Shown here: one piece after another, positions 47,801-57,508 of the stretch
How the letters are laid out: every line of letters begins with the position of its first letter
How positions within the stretch are numbered: position 1 is the stretch's first letter
NCBI RefSeq assembly: GCF_000237925.1
Contig: NC_031496.1
Coordinates: 3,576,650 to 3,640,649 of the forward strand
Reading direction: 5' to 3'
Length of the DNA stretch: 64,000 nt
Source: Schistosoma mansoni
Taxonomy: Eukaryota > Platyhelminthes > Trematoda > Strigeidida > Schistosomatidae
Position numbers and translations under genes: made by a program
The notes under the pieces: model-generated
Told to the model about the DNA's origin: nothing
The model's database searches: none
The model's input: the letters and a program-made list of their open reading frames with translations, nothing else

Positions 47801-50800
47801 TTAAACTCACTTGGTATTGTTTGGTTGAATCTTCCCATTGTTATTTAGGACTGCAATTGATCAGTCTCTTATTGGCCATATGTGCATACTGTGGGTATTG
47901 CCTCGATATAGCCTCTTAATTCACAAGCATTATAAGCAATGATATCTGACAATGTTCAGTCTTTTTGACATCTCTATCAATTACGATGTCGACTTGAATA
48001 GTATAACTGTCAGTTATCAATTAAGTTTTATAAAATACTTGATTAGATTTTCTTTTTAATTTCTCTTTATGGTCAAAAATATCATTCAAAGCTAGTAAAC
48101 GCTACATCATTTGAGATTCTAGAAAGTTAGAAATATCGTTACCTTCCACATAGCCAGTATAAACATGTGTGTCGCTTTCAAAGTTTCATACTGTTCTTGA
48201 CTGAATTGTTTAGTAGTATAACTCTCACTGTGATATCAAAACAAAATGATGCTCAAGTTGATTACTATTGGGAAATTCCAAACATCAAACTTAATTATAA
48301 CCATATACAGCAATTGGTCCACCAGGATGTTTGGTACCTGAGTGGTTGCGCCACAGGATTGGCTTGTGCTTGCTCGGATTGTAGCGTTGAAGCCTATATA
48401 GTGTCTGGTTCTTCTATAGGGCGGGGTTGAGCTGTACTGCTTGGGTTGCCGCGTGAAAGTCTGGGTGGTGTCTGGTTCTCCTGAAAATCAGTGCAAGATT
48501 ACCCTAACCCATAAGGGTATATTATATAACTATATACAGCAATAGACAAACAACTTAGGTCAATTCAAAATATATTTCTTCTCTTTGTCATCTTCAGATT
48601 ATAAATCCCCGTTGGCACCAAATCAATATCAAACAAATCTCAGCCAAGATAATAATAATAACTCAGATATGCTTATGTCTCCAGATTCTCCTCCTAAAAG
48701 TTCTTCATTATTGTCATCATGTTTCTCCTTTTCATCTTTATCATCATCAGCTTCATCATCCTCATCATCATCGTCTGCGACTTCATCTCCTAAAAGCTAT
48801 TTTCCAATGCATGATAAACTACTCAATCTAAAATCCCGATCTTTTTCACTGAAACGATCCCCATTTAAGTTATCACAATTTTTATATTACCTGCTCAATA
48901 AATCTGAATATAATCCACATTTAATTTGTTGGGTAGACAAATCACAAAATATGTTTAAATTAGTCAACAGTGCAGCAGTTGCTCATTTATGGGGTTTACA
49001 TAAACACAAACCAAATATGAATTATGAAACAATGGGAAGAGCACTTAGGTAAGTCTTACGAAACTCTTTAAATGTATTTAATTATATTCGACTATTTTTG
49101 GTTAAGAACTCTTAATTGATGAAGATGTCATACGGATCCTAACAGTTTTGATGGGCCGTCCAGTGTTTCCAGGTTTCCATGGTGGTTTAGCTTCAATTGA
49201 CTCACGCTTTCAACTATGATAAATACTAAATCTCCACAAAACCCCTTCTGATAATTTATGTAAACTACTTTGATTACAACGATGATTAACAGAAGTTCAC
49301 ATATTCAAGGATTCATGAGCTAGTTGAAGCTAGACCACCATGGAAAACCTGGAAGCACTAGACGTCCGTTTCGTCCTATTATGGCTGTCCAGTGCTCCCA
49401 GGTTTTGCATGGTGGTCTAGCTTCAATTGACTTATGGTTTCAACTTTGAAAATACTGAAATCTCCACAAAATCCCCTTCTGATTCATGTGTTTTTGTTAG
49501 GTTTTAGGCATGCTACGATGATGAATTTCGATGTATTATACTGTGAACATTTAACATTAAAACAAATTGCACTGGAATATTTAATAACGAATTCCCGTAA
49601 GTTATCTCCACTTATGAGTTAATAGCCCGAAATCGAAATTGACGAATGTTTTATTATCTTTGGGGATATATAGGCTGAAGTAGCTTCTATCGCAGAACAG
49701 TTCTATTGAAGATAGCAGGATTAGTGTTGACAGAAACTCTAATTATATAATCCTGTTTCACGCAGAAAAGTCCTTTGCATTGGTTGGTTGAACCTTGAGG
49801 AAAAGGAGAATAAAACTGACTAACTTCAACATAGACAAAGTGATAGTGAGACATAAATATCAAGTTCATTTATATTGAATTCAAATTCAGACATTTGAAA
49901 TTACTTTACCACTTGAAAATTGTTTAATACATTAAATTTCACAGAAACTGGTAATAATGAGCAAACATACATGGTGAATAAAGGTTCGTATAAGTAATTA
50001 AAAAACAGAGATTTACAGTACATTTAATGAAAAACCGATCGATGTTAGATCACCTTTGTAGACCTGGAAGCACCGGACGACCGTTTTTGTCCCAGTACGG
50101 GACTCCCCTGCAGTGCGTACCTCCGACCCGGCAAGTGGGATTCGAAAATAGGACCTTTGGTCTCGTGTGCGAACGCTGCAGCTATAGACCACCAAGCCGG
50201 TATCTAACGGTGTTAATGTCTAATTTCAACCAGTTCACGAAATTACGCGACCATCTTTCATTGTACTGAGGTAGATAGCTGTCTCTACCTGACACGGATT
50301 AGCTGTGCTAGTCACGGCTTCTCACTAGAACTTTGAAAGTTCCCTCACGAAGCTAATAACTAGTGAGTACATGATAATCATCAGCATGGGTTTGTAGAGA
50401 TTGTTAAGTTTATGATTATGATCATGAATCGGCCGATGTTCTAGTGAAAAGCCATGACCAGTAGAGTTCAACCAGGTCTGCTGTGAGATAGTAACTCTCT
50501 GAAAACAATGGTAAATGGTTTGATCAGTTCAGTCATGATCTGACAAAAAAGTGTATCCCCCATAATTCCCCAAACACTTAATCGCAGTAAAATGAAATCA
50601 ACGCGCGAGACTGATAGATTCTGGGTCCGAATCTCGTGAGGCGGGATCGTGGATGCGTACTACTGAGGAGTCCCATAATAGAATGAAATCCTATTGACTT
50701 GAAGGAAACTTGCTTTTATCAAGTTTTCTTAAGGTCCGAACCTAGCTTTTCTGTAATGAACCAGCTATTCTAAGTGAGCATTTCTGAAGTTTATGTTCAT

Positions 50801-51378
50801 GGCTTATAACCAATTAATTAAAGTGTTATATTCGGAATAATATATAACTATATTTTAATAGTTGAGATCATGAATTAATTGAAGCTAGACTGGCGTGGAA
50901 AACCTGGAAGCACTGGACGGCCGTTTCGTCCTATAGTGGGACTCTTCAGCAATGCGCGTCCACGATCCCGCCTCACGAGATTCGGACCCAGAACCTATCA
51001 GTTTCGCGCGCGAGCTCTTAACTATATATTGAGTATAAATAAAGAGCAATGTAAAAATTAACATTATTTTGATTGTTGTTTTTATTTCTGTTACATCATA
51101 TTTCGTTTAGGTATTATTATGCACAGAATATTCTACGAAAAGTCAAAGGACAACGTTTAGTTTATCAATTCTTGGAAGATTTTCATAAAACTCAACATCC
51201 TACTACTACTACTCCTACAATATCATTTCCATCTTCATTCATAACAACTACAGTGACAACAACTACTGCTACATCAGTAACAAAGATGATACCATCACCT
51301 ATAACAATAACAAACAAAACCATAGTAACAGAATTTTCGGAAAGGAATACAAAACCCAATATAATTACACTTAATTAA
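38702..51378 (+). CDS. ETS-domain transcription factor, ELF/E74 type (568 aa, four exons)
   Basis: Seen: four exons (38702-38819, 40432-41301, 48598-49048, 51111-51378) join in phase to 568 codons plus stop. Residues ~418-504 form an ETS winged helix-turn-helix: [72 protein letters not shown]. The two arginines in GRALR are those that read the GGA core in ETS proteins. [13 protein letters not shown] and [11 protein letters not shown] are closest, by eye, to ELF1/2/4 and Drosophila E74. The N-terminal two-thirds is low-complexity: Asn-rich, two poly-Ser tracts (~145-190 and in exon 3) and no PNT domain that I can see; the tail is Thr-rich. Role: nuclear sequence-specific regulator. The start rests on the first ATG of exon 1 and needs transcript data; additional 5' exons are possible. 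Confidence 0.9.
38868..39050 (-). mobile_element. RTE 3'-end fragment in ETS intron 1
   Basis: TTTACGCCTGGTAACCCTCG...GAGCATAGGCGGC and the following sequence match the complement of the SR2-like RTE 3' region. The rest of 39055-39530 shows no feature. Confidence 0.78.
39535..39845 (+). mobile_element. Sm-alpha-type SINE, + copy in ETS intron 1
   Basis: Contains GATGGCGTTTGGAGCG, B box GGGTTCGAGTTCC and CATCCAGCTGACGAATCCC; the core is disrupted by an ATG insertion before GAAAC. Local repeats of a ~110-bp segment (ACAGTAAACAGTTAAT...TTCTGTAAATATCA) recur at ~37745, 39440, 39840 and 40190. Confidence 0.75.
40432..41301 (+). CDS. ETS gene exon 2, Asn/Ser-rich region
   Basis: A strong pyrimidine tract and AG precede 40432. 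The 290-codon frame includes [17 protein letters not shown], an Asn run, and a Ser/Pro tract coded by imperfect TCA/TCG repeats at ~40755-40870. The donor CAG|GTAGAT at 41302 leaves one base that forms Asp with AT at 48598. No known domain. Confidence 0.85.
41350..41640 (+). mobile_element. SINE B in ETS intron 2
   Basis: Short leader, tRNA-like region, hammerhead CTGAGGAG...CGAAAT with GTC-CAGTG, 3' body ending CTCCACAAAAACTCCTTCT. GAAAT and the stem I change (CACCG) suggest weak or no cleavage. Confidence 0.82.
41796..42540 (-). mobile_element. SR2-like RTE, 5'-truncated copy
   Basis: The minus strand reads [66 protein letters not shown] over 144 codons (42417-41983), then the 3' end with the TAAG-type tail. 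It is the best preserved RT C-terminus in the window. Confidence 0.9.
42545..43620. other. ETS intron 2, no recognised feature
   Basis: AT-rich sequence without ORFs over 60 codons or clear repeats. Confidence 0.5.
43625..43800 (+). mobile_element. SINE B, + copy
   Basis: CTCAGTGGTCTATCGG, B box GGGTTCGAATCTC, then a hammerhead with an insertion in stem I (CACTACCACTGAGG); the cleavage-side strand reads CAGGG. Confidence 0.83.
44182..44612 (+). mobile_element. Third hammerhead SINE-like repeat, partly tandem
   Basis: Two direct repeats (44182-44270 and 44529-44612, ~347 bp apart) share GATCTGCACTAAGAAAGA(C/T)CTGACATA and flank a tRNA-like segment with A-box-like CTCAGTGGTAACG and B-box-like GAGGTCGAATCC. 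A hammerhead-like core follows at 44391-44447. The sequence is distinct from both Sm-alpha and family B. Confidence 0.65.
44391..44447 (+). ncRNA. Hammerhead-like motif in third SINE family
   Basis: Core CTGATGAG, stem II GTG/CAC with loop TCAAATAG, core CGAAAC, short stem III AC-CTAC-GT and NUH site GTT. Stem I (ACCTTA/CAGGTT) is imperfect, so activity is uncertain. Confidence 0.55.
44855..45050 (-). mobile_element. Sm-alpha-type SINE, minus fragment with hammerhead core
   Basis: Minus strand: CACCCAGCTGACGAG, CGAAACGTAAGTCCTGG, and the downstream tail to CAATGGGAAGATAC. At 44990-45046 the core, stem I CCAG/CTGG and GTC site are kept; stem II has one mismatch. Confidence 0.78.
45160..45296 (-). 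mobile_element. RTE head-plus-tail mini-element, 137 bp
   Basis: Flanked by CTAGTATTC (45151-45159, 45297-45305). The minus strand begins AATAACTCCGCTTGTAGCTCC and ends GCTAACCGTAAGTAATGA, i.e. the RTE 5' head joined to a TAAG-type tail. Confidence 0.83.
45592..45880 (+). mobile_element. Merlin-like MITE, 289 bp
   Basis: The ends GGCGAGACTATAAATTACGG and, inward from the right, GGTGAGATTATAATTAATGA are terminal inverted repeats. The 8-nt flanks GAGCTAGT and TCGCTGGT agree at five positions, a worn duplication. The interior matches 57509-57772. Confidence 0.75.
46000..46265 (-). mobile_element. SINE B leader and tRNA-like part, minus copy
   Basis: The minus strand has the full leader (CAGTCACTAG complement region to AACGTTGGATGC) and the A-box part ending at ATTCGAACA-like sequence; the hammerhead is absent. 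Confidence 0.75.
46459..46661 (-). mobile_element. SINE-like repeat M, minus copy
   Basis: Reverse complement of 48315-48531: GGTCCACCAGGGTGCTTGGTACCTG to CATAAGGGTATATTACATAA. Together the two copies form an inverted pair 1.7 kb apart in the ETS intron. Confidence 0.78.
46665..47580. other. ETS intron 2, no recognised gene
   Basis: Relatively GC-richer sequence (46680-47120) without a homologous copy seen in the window. An 87-codon minus ORF at 46750-47013 has no recognised domain. Confidence 0.45.
47585..47945 (-). mobile_element. Sm-alpha-type SINE, minus copy
   Basis: Nearly a complete unit with tRNA-like region and tail. The hammerhead core CTGACGAG...CGAAAC is intact with GTC, but stem I reads CCAT against TAGCTGG. 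Confidence 0.8.
48315..48531 (+). mobile_element. 217-bp SINE-like repeat M with perfect 12-bp TSD
   Basis: Flanked by ATATACAGCAAT (48303-48314, 48532-48543). It ends AGGGTATATTATATAACT, with no poly-A. The polymerase III boxes are not evident. It lies ~55 nt before an ETS splice acceptor. Confidence 0.85.
48598..49048 (+). CDS. ETS gene exon 3, first part of ETS domain
   Basis: The acceptor CATCTTCAG lies only ~55 nt after a 217-bp SINE-like insertion. The exon encodes a second poly-Ser tract and the ETS domain as far as NYETMGRAL; the donor AG|GTAAGT splits the Arg codon. Confidence 0.94.
49150..49490. mobile_element. SINE B 3' fragments, including a fold-back pair
   Basis: 49150-49255 is a + 3' fragment. 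49318-49383 (minus) and 49384-49485 (+) meet head-on with both 3' ends outward. The tRNA-like part is missing. Confidence 0.75.
49490..50020. other. ETS intron 3, no recognised feature
   Basis: Only short ORFs without domains. Confidence 0.45.
50020..51025. mobile_element. Cluster of SINE B pieces in ETS intron 3
   Basis: Minus copy with leader (50030-50350), a + leader (50430-50520), a + tRNA/hammerhead piece (50590-50690), and a minus copy (50845-51020) with an intact ribozyme. Repeated insertion into the same intron is evident. Confidence 0.78.
50911..50954 (-). ncRNA. Hammerhead ribozyme in SINE B (minus)
   Basis: CATTG/CAGTG stem I (one wobble), CTGAAGAG, stem II GTCC-CACTATA-GGAC, CGAAAC, GGCC loop, GTC site. 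All core positions kept. Confidence 0.76.
51111..51378 (+). CDS. ETS gene terminal exon, recognition-helix end and Thr-rich tail
   Basis: The acceptor is TTTCGTTTAG. The first base completes Arg, then [24 protein letters not shown], followed by a Thr-rich tail ending IITLN, stop at 51376-51378. Confidence 0.94.
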
Positions 51379-51477
51379 TCTCCTATTCCGGTATCTATGA
51401 CTTTATTTCAGAGAAAAAAAATATGTTTCTGATCAAACATTTAGGCATTTTATTTAATAACTATGACGACTACTACT

Positions 51478-51528
51478 ACTTACTTACGCCTGTTACTCCT
51501 GATGGAGCATAGGCCGCCGCCGCCGACC
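51478..51528 (-). mobile_element. Tiny RTE 3' stub inside a CTA microsatellite
   Basis: ACTTACTTACGCCTGTTACTCC...GAGCATAGGCCGCC, the last ~45 nt of the RTE, sits within (CTA)n/(ACT)n on both sides. Confidence 0.75.
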
Positions 51529-51769
51529 ACTACTACTACTACTAATCATTCTACTATCTGAAAATCTAAGTTAAAATAACAATCATGATATCAAAAGTAA
51601 AACTGACTATAATTTACACTTAAAAGGTCTATTGATCATTAATTTGTTTATGTTAATGTTTCCAACCATCCAATTCTTTTACTGTAAATGTGCTTATAAT
51701 TACAATGATATTCAGAAATATATGATATTACATATGTGAGTTCATTTCTAAAGTAAAATTTAATGTTAG

Positions 51770-52035
51770 AAGGGGGTTTTTGTAGATATTATAGTATTTT
51801 TCATAGTTGAAATCATGACTCAATTGAAGCTAGACGAACATGGGAAACCTGGAAGCACTGAACGACCTGGGTTCGGATCTCGTGAGGTGGGATCGTGGAT
51901 GCACACCGCTGAGGAGTCCCACAATAGGACGAAATGGCCATCCAGTGCTTCCAAGTTTTCTATGGTGGTCTAGCTTCAATTAACTTATGATTTCAACAGT
52001 AAAAAAGAATTTCTACAAAACTCCCTTCTGATAAA
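51770..52035. mobile_element. SINE B head-to-head fold-back
   Basis: A minus 3' arm (51770-51865) and a + segment (51866-52035) meet near GAACGACC|TGGGTTCGG. The termini AGAAGGGGG and CTCCCTTCT are the same 3' end facing outward. The + hammerhead has CTGAGGAG, CGAAAT, ATC-CAGTG. Confidence 0.82.
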
Positions 52036-52339
52036 AGCATAATTAGCATTATTTGTATCTGACTAAGCAATCAGAGAGAAAATACATTTAAAGTATTAAT
52101 AAGCTAAGATAAATATAAACCATTAATAATAATAGTTTGGAGTGAATATAAATGTGGTTGGTCAGGGTTGTGGGCTGACAGACATATCTTACTGATTATT
52201 TAATTTATAATTTCATTTCTGTTCTAGACTGATTGAAAGTAGACTACTTGTTATTGTATTCAATAAAGTATTGTTTAGCTATCATATCAGTTTGAATTAT
52301 CTAAATGCTGATACTCAAGATTGAGTTTTGATGAGTCTT

Positions 52340-52748
52340 TGCTCGAATGAGGATGAGGAGAAACAACTCGACGATGTTCGGAATAAGAGAAACCCATTGA
52401 ACCCAAGTTGGACAGAAAAGGTTAGTTACAGTAAAGGTGCTGTTGTACTGTGGTCGCAAAAAAGGAAATGCGCCATACATGCAAGGATTTGATATGATGC
52501 TATCCAAAGAAGCACGGAAAGCACTTATGGGATGGGAATCTCATGTCAGGCAAACAATAACTTGTAATCCTCAAGGGGGACGAAAATACAAAGAGCAGTG
52601 AACACACTGCGTTAGGAATTGGAAGTAGACATGAAAAGGATAAATAGCAACTGGAAAGAACTGGAAAAGATTGCCCATGACATAGTTGGATGGACAATAC
52701 TGGTGTGTAGCCCATGCTCCTCCCTGAGGTTTAATAGGCTTAAGTAAG
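52340..52748 (+). mobile_element. SR2-like RTE with large internal deletion
   Basis: The endonuclease start (GAGAAACCCATTG...; frames read IRETH, LLYCG, LSKEARKALMGWESH) is followed directly at ~52535 by the 3' end (GGCAAACAATAACTTG...; frames RPKN/ELEK) and a TAAG-type tail. About 2 kb of linker and RT is absent. Confidence 0.78.
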
Positions 52749-52749
52749 A

Positions 52750-53340
52750 AAGTAAGTTTGCTGGGATATTTGCATCCTGAACGGATTGTTTCTATATAGT
52801 CATTCTATCACAGGTTTTATATTTAATATGTGGATTTTGGCTAGTAGTAGAATTCAGGACGCGATGTTCTTCCAATTTTCAACTCATCAGTTACATTCAA
52901 AGTGTTTTCATATTCACATTATCATTGAAGTGTATTTTCTTTTTCATGTTATCTATTTCATATAGTACTTTGGCTGTGATTATTACTAATATTGATTTTC
53001 TTATCTTCTAGAAGAGCGGTCTCAGATCTTGTTATTTCGATGTATTCAGTTCAATCTCATTTTCCAAAATGATAGATATTCGTCAGTACCTGAACTATAA
53101 GATATCAGAACCTGTATTGCACATAAGAATGATAATTGGTTAAATAAAAAAATTTTTTCTTTTTAGTGATATTTCATGGATCCTTCTGATTATAGTATAC
53201 GATGTACCATTAAATTAAATAACCCTCCCCCCTCCGCATAACTAAACGTAGGATTTATAAACTAATGTGTGGGCGAGAATGATAATGATTGGTTGTTTTG
53301 CTTAGTCAGCATAAGATAGTCTGACAGGTGTCTTTCCCTA
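52750..53340. other. Intergenic, no recognised gene
   Basis: A damaged Sm-alpha fragment is suggested near 52770-52880 (GGCTAGTAGTAGAATTCAGGACGCG). Nothing else recognised. Confidence 0.45.
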
Positions 53341-53344
53341 TCCT

Positions 53345-53865
53345 TATTACTTATTTGTTTATTTATTTATTTATTTAAACACATAAATATTGGTATAAAG
53401 GGGTACCAGATACATATGCTCCACACAAATCTCATTTGATTTGTGTGAGCGCTGTGATACCACCCAGGTGCTCAAACCGAAGCAGGTGGTTTTCTTAGGG
53501 GGCCACACCCGGAGCCTTTGACCTGAAGGTCTGGTCCACAAGGCAGTGGAGCATCGTAAGGAGATGCAGTCACATGGTAGCCGGTGACTAACGATTGGTT
53601 CATACGCCATTTGTTCCTTCAGGATACTGGAGCCCATGTGTACCATTGGTTTGGAATCAAGGTTTCCCGACTCCCCTAGGTGGACTCGCCGTGTCCACCA
53701 ACCCGATTAAAGCATCGGACATTCAGTTTTCGTCCTCTGAATTTCGTAAATAACAGTAACGCCACGAGAAGGCAGTAAGTAGGACTTCCCTGTCAGATGC
53801 TATATACTCGTGGCCATGTGAGAGTGTTTCGAGAGGCCGTACCAGGGCATTTGGGGGCATTTATT
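53345..53865 (-). mobile_element. AAAT-tailed retroelement, near full-length inverted copy
   Basis: The tail complement TTTATTTATTTATTTATTTAAACAC is at the left; CGTACCAGGGCATTTGGGGGC at the right. Confidence 0.86.
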
Positions 53866-54195
53866 ATTATTGTTTGATTGTCCATTTGTTGTTGGATTGT
53901 GTCGAAGTTTGGTGTGGAAATATATTTACATTTTAGTCAGGCTAATCATGTGTCCTTGATCTGAGTTGTTTTGAAGTCTTGTTCGGTAGACCACTGGCAG
54001 GAAATCTAGTGTAGATATTCGTCTAAGCAAGTTAACATCCCATTCGCATGTATGCAAGGAAAAGGATATTTATAACATAAACAAAAATTTTCGCTTCATT
54101 TAAAGTAATTGTTTATTTGTATTCATTAGTAAACATTATCAGAACCTTATAGCTACTCATGATTAAATCATACAATTTAATTATGCGTTATTTAA

Positions 54196-54765
54196 GTTGG
54201 ACCCGACCGTTGCTGCTACTTTGACGGGGTAGTCGGGCTTGCCTATCGTGATGAACCAATCGAGCTATACTGGATGGAACAATCGTTCCTCAAGGTCCTA
54301 CCATGCCAGGCAGGTCGGATGAAGAGCGGTAAGTCTAAAATCAGCAAACCCAAGGTCTGAAGGCGAAGTCAAACTGCTGACTGTACAGAGGTGTAACAGC
54401 AGTAAGACGTTTCCTTCAGACAACCAGCATAACAATGATGCTGCCTTTCCACAAGGAGGGGTGGGGTTAGAAAAGGTAGACCCTAAAAGTGCACACCTCG
54501 CCTTATCCCATGGATATCTGTCTCTTCGGCTGTAAGGTCCCATCAATTAAAAAACTAACACAAAACTTACCCGCAAAAAGGTCGTGTGTGACCGACCTCA
54601 AGCAGTTGTCTCTTAGGCACTGCGGTCACGCTCCCAAGTCACTAAGACCACTCCTAATCCAATTTTATTTTCAGGTACCTCTAGAAGAACCCTTCCATGT
54701 TGTGGCAACCGGGAAGTGATAACTTCCCTCATACCTATAACAGCACTCAAGATTTAAGTTGGAAT
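54196..54765 (-). repeat. Dispersed repeat L, minus copy
   Basis: Reverse complement of 6327-6895, including CCGACCGTTGCTGCTAC and GCAACCGGGAAGTGATA. No ORF of note. Confidence 0.75.
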
Positions 54766-54834
54766 TATATCCATAAAGTAAGATGGATGCAAATTGTATT
54801 ATCACACGTTCTATATTGTATAATGATATTATCA

Positions 54835-54975
54835 GAGGGGGTTTTTTTGTGGAAATATCAGTAATTTTATAGTTGAATTCATGAGTCAATTGAAGCTAGA
54901 CTACTAGGGAAAACCTGGAAGCACTGGACGGCCGTTTCGTCCCACTGTGGGACTCCTCAGCAGTGCGCCAACCCG
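54835..54975 (-). mobile_element. SINE B 3' half, minus copy
   Basis: The 3' end (AGAGGGGGTTTTTTTG...) through the hammerhead; truncated at GCGCCAACCC. The sequence 54980-55690 beyond has no recognised feature. Confidence 0.83.
54922..54965 (-). ncRNA. Hammerhead ribozyme in SINE B (minus)
   Basis: CACTG/CAGTG stem I, CTGAGGAG, stem II GTCCC/GGGAC, CGAAAC, GGCC loop and GTC site. The strongest stem II among the family B copies here. Confidence 0.78.
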
Positions 54976-55689
54976 GTTTCATTGTTAATTCAGAAAAGGT
55001 AACAGTGAATGAAAATTCTGATCACTTTCCGCAAGAAAAGGTCGTGTTGAGTACTAATTAAATGATCTAAAACAAAGACTATACTGATCAAACCCAACGA
55101 GAAGATATTCTAAGTCGAAATACTGTTATATTTGATATTCATGATACGTTTTAAGAAATTATGCTGTGACGACTGAATGGTGTGGATTTTTATTCGGTTA
55201 GCCAACTACATGTTATAAGTTGTCTCTAGCCTTTTTACTCATGTCCCAGATTGGGTTTGAATACAAGAAGCATGTATATCTGTATCAAATTGGACGAATT
55301 CAGAAAGTGGCAGTATTCGTAATTCATTTTTAGATTAGATAATCAAATTATGTATATTCGATGGGAATGATCAGTGTATTTTTCTTCTCTTCTGGCACAT
55401 TATAACTATAGAGGTTTGAAAATAATCTTTTCAACTTATAACTTATCACGTTATGGGTTAGACCAAATATTTCGTACTTCTTTAGAAGACAATATTTTTC
55501 TGAATAAGTAATTATATAAAAGGAATTCTGATAATGAAGAATAAGTAGTTGTAGAAACGGATCAAACACAGTCCAAGACTCCTCCAATTTCTTCCTCAAG
55601 TACTGACGGACGACAAATGGTTTACTTCATCATAGAATTTCCACCATTCCTACAAACTTTTATCTGATGCCGAAATTTCTATTATTAAG

Positions 55690-56822
55690 CCATAGTAGGC
55701 ACTGTGGACTTTGTCACTGTATATCAACTTCATTGACTATGAGAAGGCATTTGACAGTATAGACAGGAGAACATTATGAAAATATCTTCGATACTATGGA
55801 GTTCTTGAGAAGATTGTCAACATCATCCGGAATTCATACGACGGACCACCCTGCAAAATAATAAATGGAAGACAACTGACAGATGCATCTCCAGTAAGCA
55901 CTAGAGTCAGACAAGACTATCTATTACCCCCTTCCTCTTTCTTCTGGTGATTGACTGGATTATGAAGACGTCGACATCTGAGGACAAGCACGGATTGCAA
56001 TAGACATCTCAGAATCAATTAGATTATTTGAACTTCTCAGATGACCTAGCCCTCCTATCTCATGCATACGAACAAATACAGACGAAGACATTAAATGTAG
56101 CAGCAGCCTCTGTATCAATAGGCCTCAAAATACACAAAGGTAGAAGCCAGATTCTCAAATGCAACACGGAGAACACCAACCCAATCACACTAGATGGAGA
56201 AACTCTGAAAGAGGTGGAAACATTCACGTACCTGGGAAGCATCATTGATGAACAAGGAGGACCGGATGCAGATGTAAAGGCCAGGATTGAAAAAGCAAGG
56301 ACAGCGTCCTAACAATTGAGGAACATATGGAACTCAAAACAACTGTCAACCAATATCAAAGTGAGAATCTTCAATACGAACCTCAAGTCAGTCCTGCTGT
56401 ACGGAGCTGAAAAGTGGAGAACTACGACATCCATCATAAAGAAGATACAGGTATTTATAAACAGTTGTCTTCGCAAAATACTCAATATTCACTGACTGGA
56501 TATCACCAGCAACAGCCTTCTGTGATAGAGGACAAACCAGCTTCAACCTGAGGAGGAGATTCGGAAAAGATGTTGTAAGTGAATATGATATAGATTAAGG
56601 AAATCATCAAACTGCATCACGAGGCAAGCCCTAACTTGGAATCGTGAAGGGAAACAGAAAAGCAGAAGACCAGAGAACACACTGCTTCGGGAAATGGAAG
56701 CAGATATAAAAAGGATGAATGTCAACTGGAAAGAACTGGAAAGGATCACCCAGGACAGAGTCGGATTAGGAAGGCCTATGATCCTCCACGAGGGGTGTAA
56801 CAGATGTAAGTACGTAAGTAAG
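55690..56822 (+). mobile_element. SR2-like RTE, RT domain to 3' end
   Basis: Frames read FIDYEKAFDSIDRRTLWKYLRYYGVLEKIVNIIRNSYDG, then LNFSDDLALLSHAYEQIQ (SDD at the usual ADD position), [40 protein letters not shown] and later VLLYGAEKWR, ending ...GTAAGTACGTAAGTAAG. Several stops and frameshifts make it inactive. Confidence 0.9.
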
Positions 56823-56824
56823 TG

Positions 56825-57500
56825 CACTATGTAAGGAATTAAAGAGAAACCCTATTGCAGGTTATCAGTAATCTAATCTCATTCTTTCCACATGATAATG
56901 TACAAAGCATTGTTGAGTGTATTTTGCATATTATTAATACACAGTTTTTAGTTTCTTTTTGGTTAAACACTTTACGTGACCCCCCTATGGACACCTCATG
57001 TTGCTGATTCAGGAAAATGAATTTATCATATATGAGCGTTTTTTTGAAAACTGACAATTAAATCCTGAAATTCAAATTGGTCACCAAGATACCTCATTTT
57101 ATCAATACTATATAATCTCTTGTTAGGAATCACTTGACAGGTTATTAGCTGACAGTAATTGACTATTCTTTCTGAGTTGTTGAAACTACATCTGTATTCT
57201 TTTCATTATAGTTTCTTTCATATAAACGTGAACAGTAACATATCGATAACAGGAACTTTTTTACAATACTCCTAATGCTTCCTAAATCTTCCTCTGAAAA
57301 AGAACCGCTTGTTTATTCTGATTGGTTAGTTTAGTTTCTTAGTAAAACATCAATTTCCACCTCATGAACATAATATCTGACTAGTATAAAATTCAGAAAC
57401 TATAGATGATAATCTTAATTTTGAAGTATAGAGATTATCATTATTGAAATGGCCAAAAAAATTACCGAAATGTATTTATAATTTCAACTAGAAGTCATTA
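56825..57500. other. Intergenic, no recognised feature
   Basis: No ORF over 75 codons and no repeat family identified. Confidence 0.45.
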
Positions 57501-57508
57501 CATCGTTT

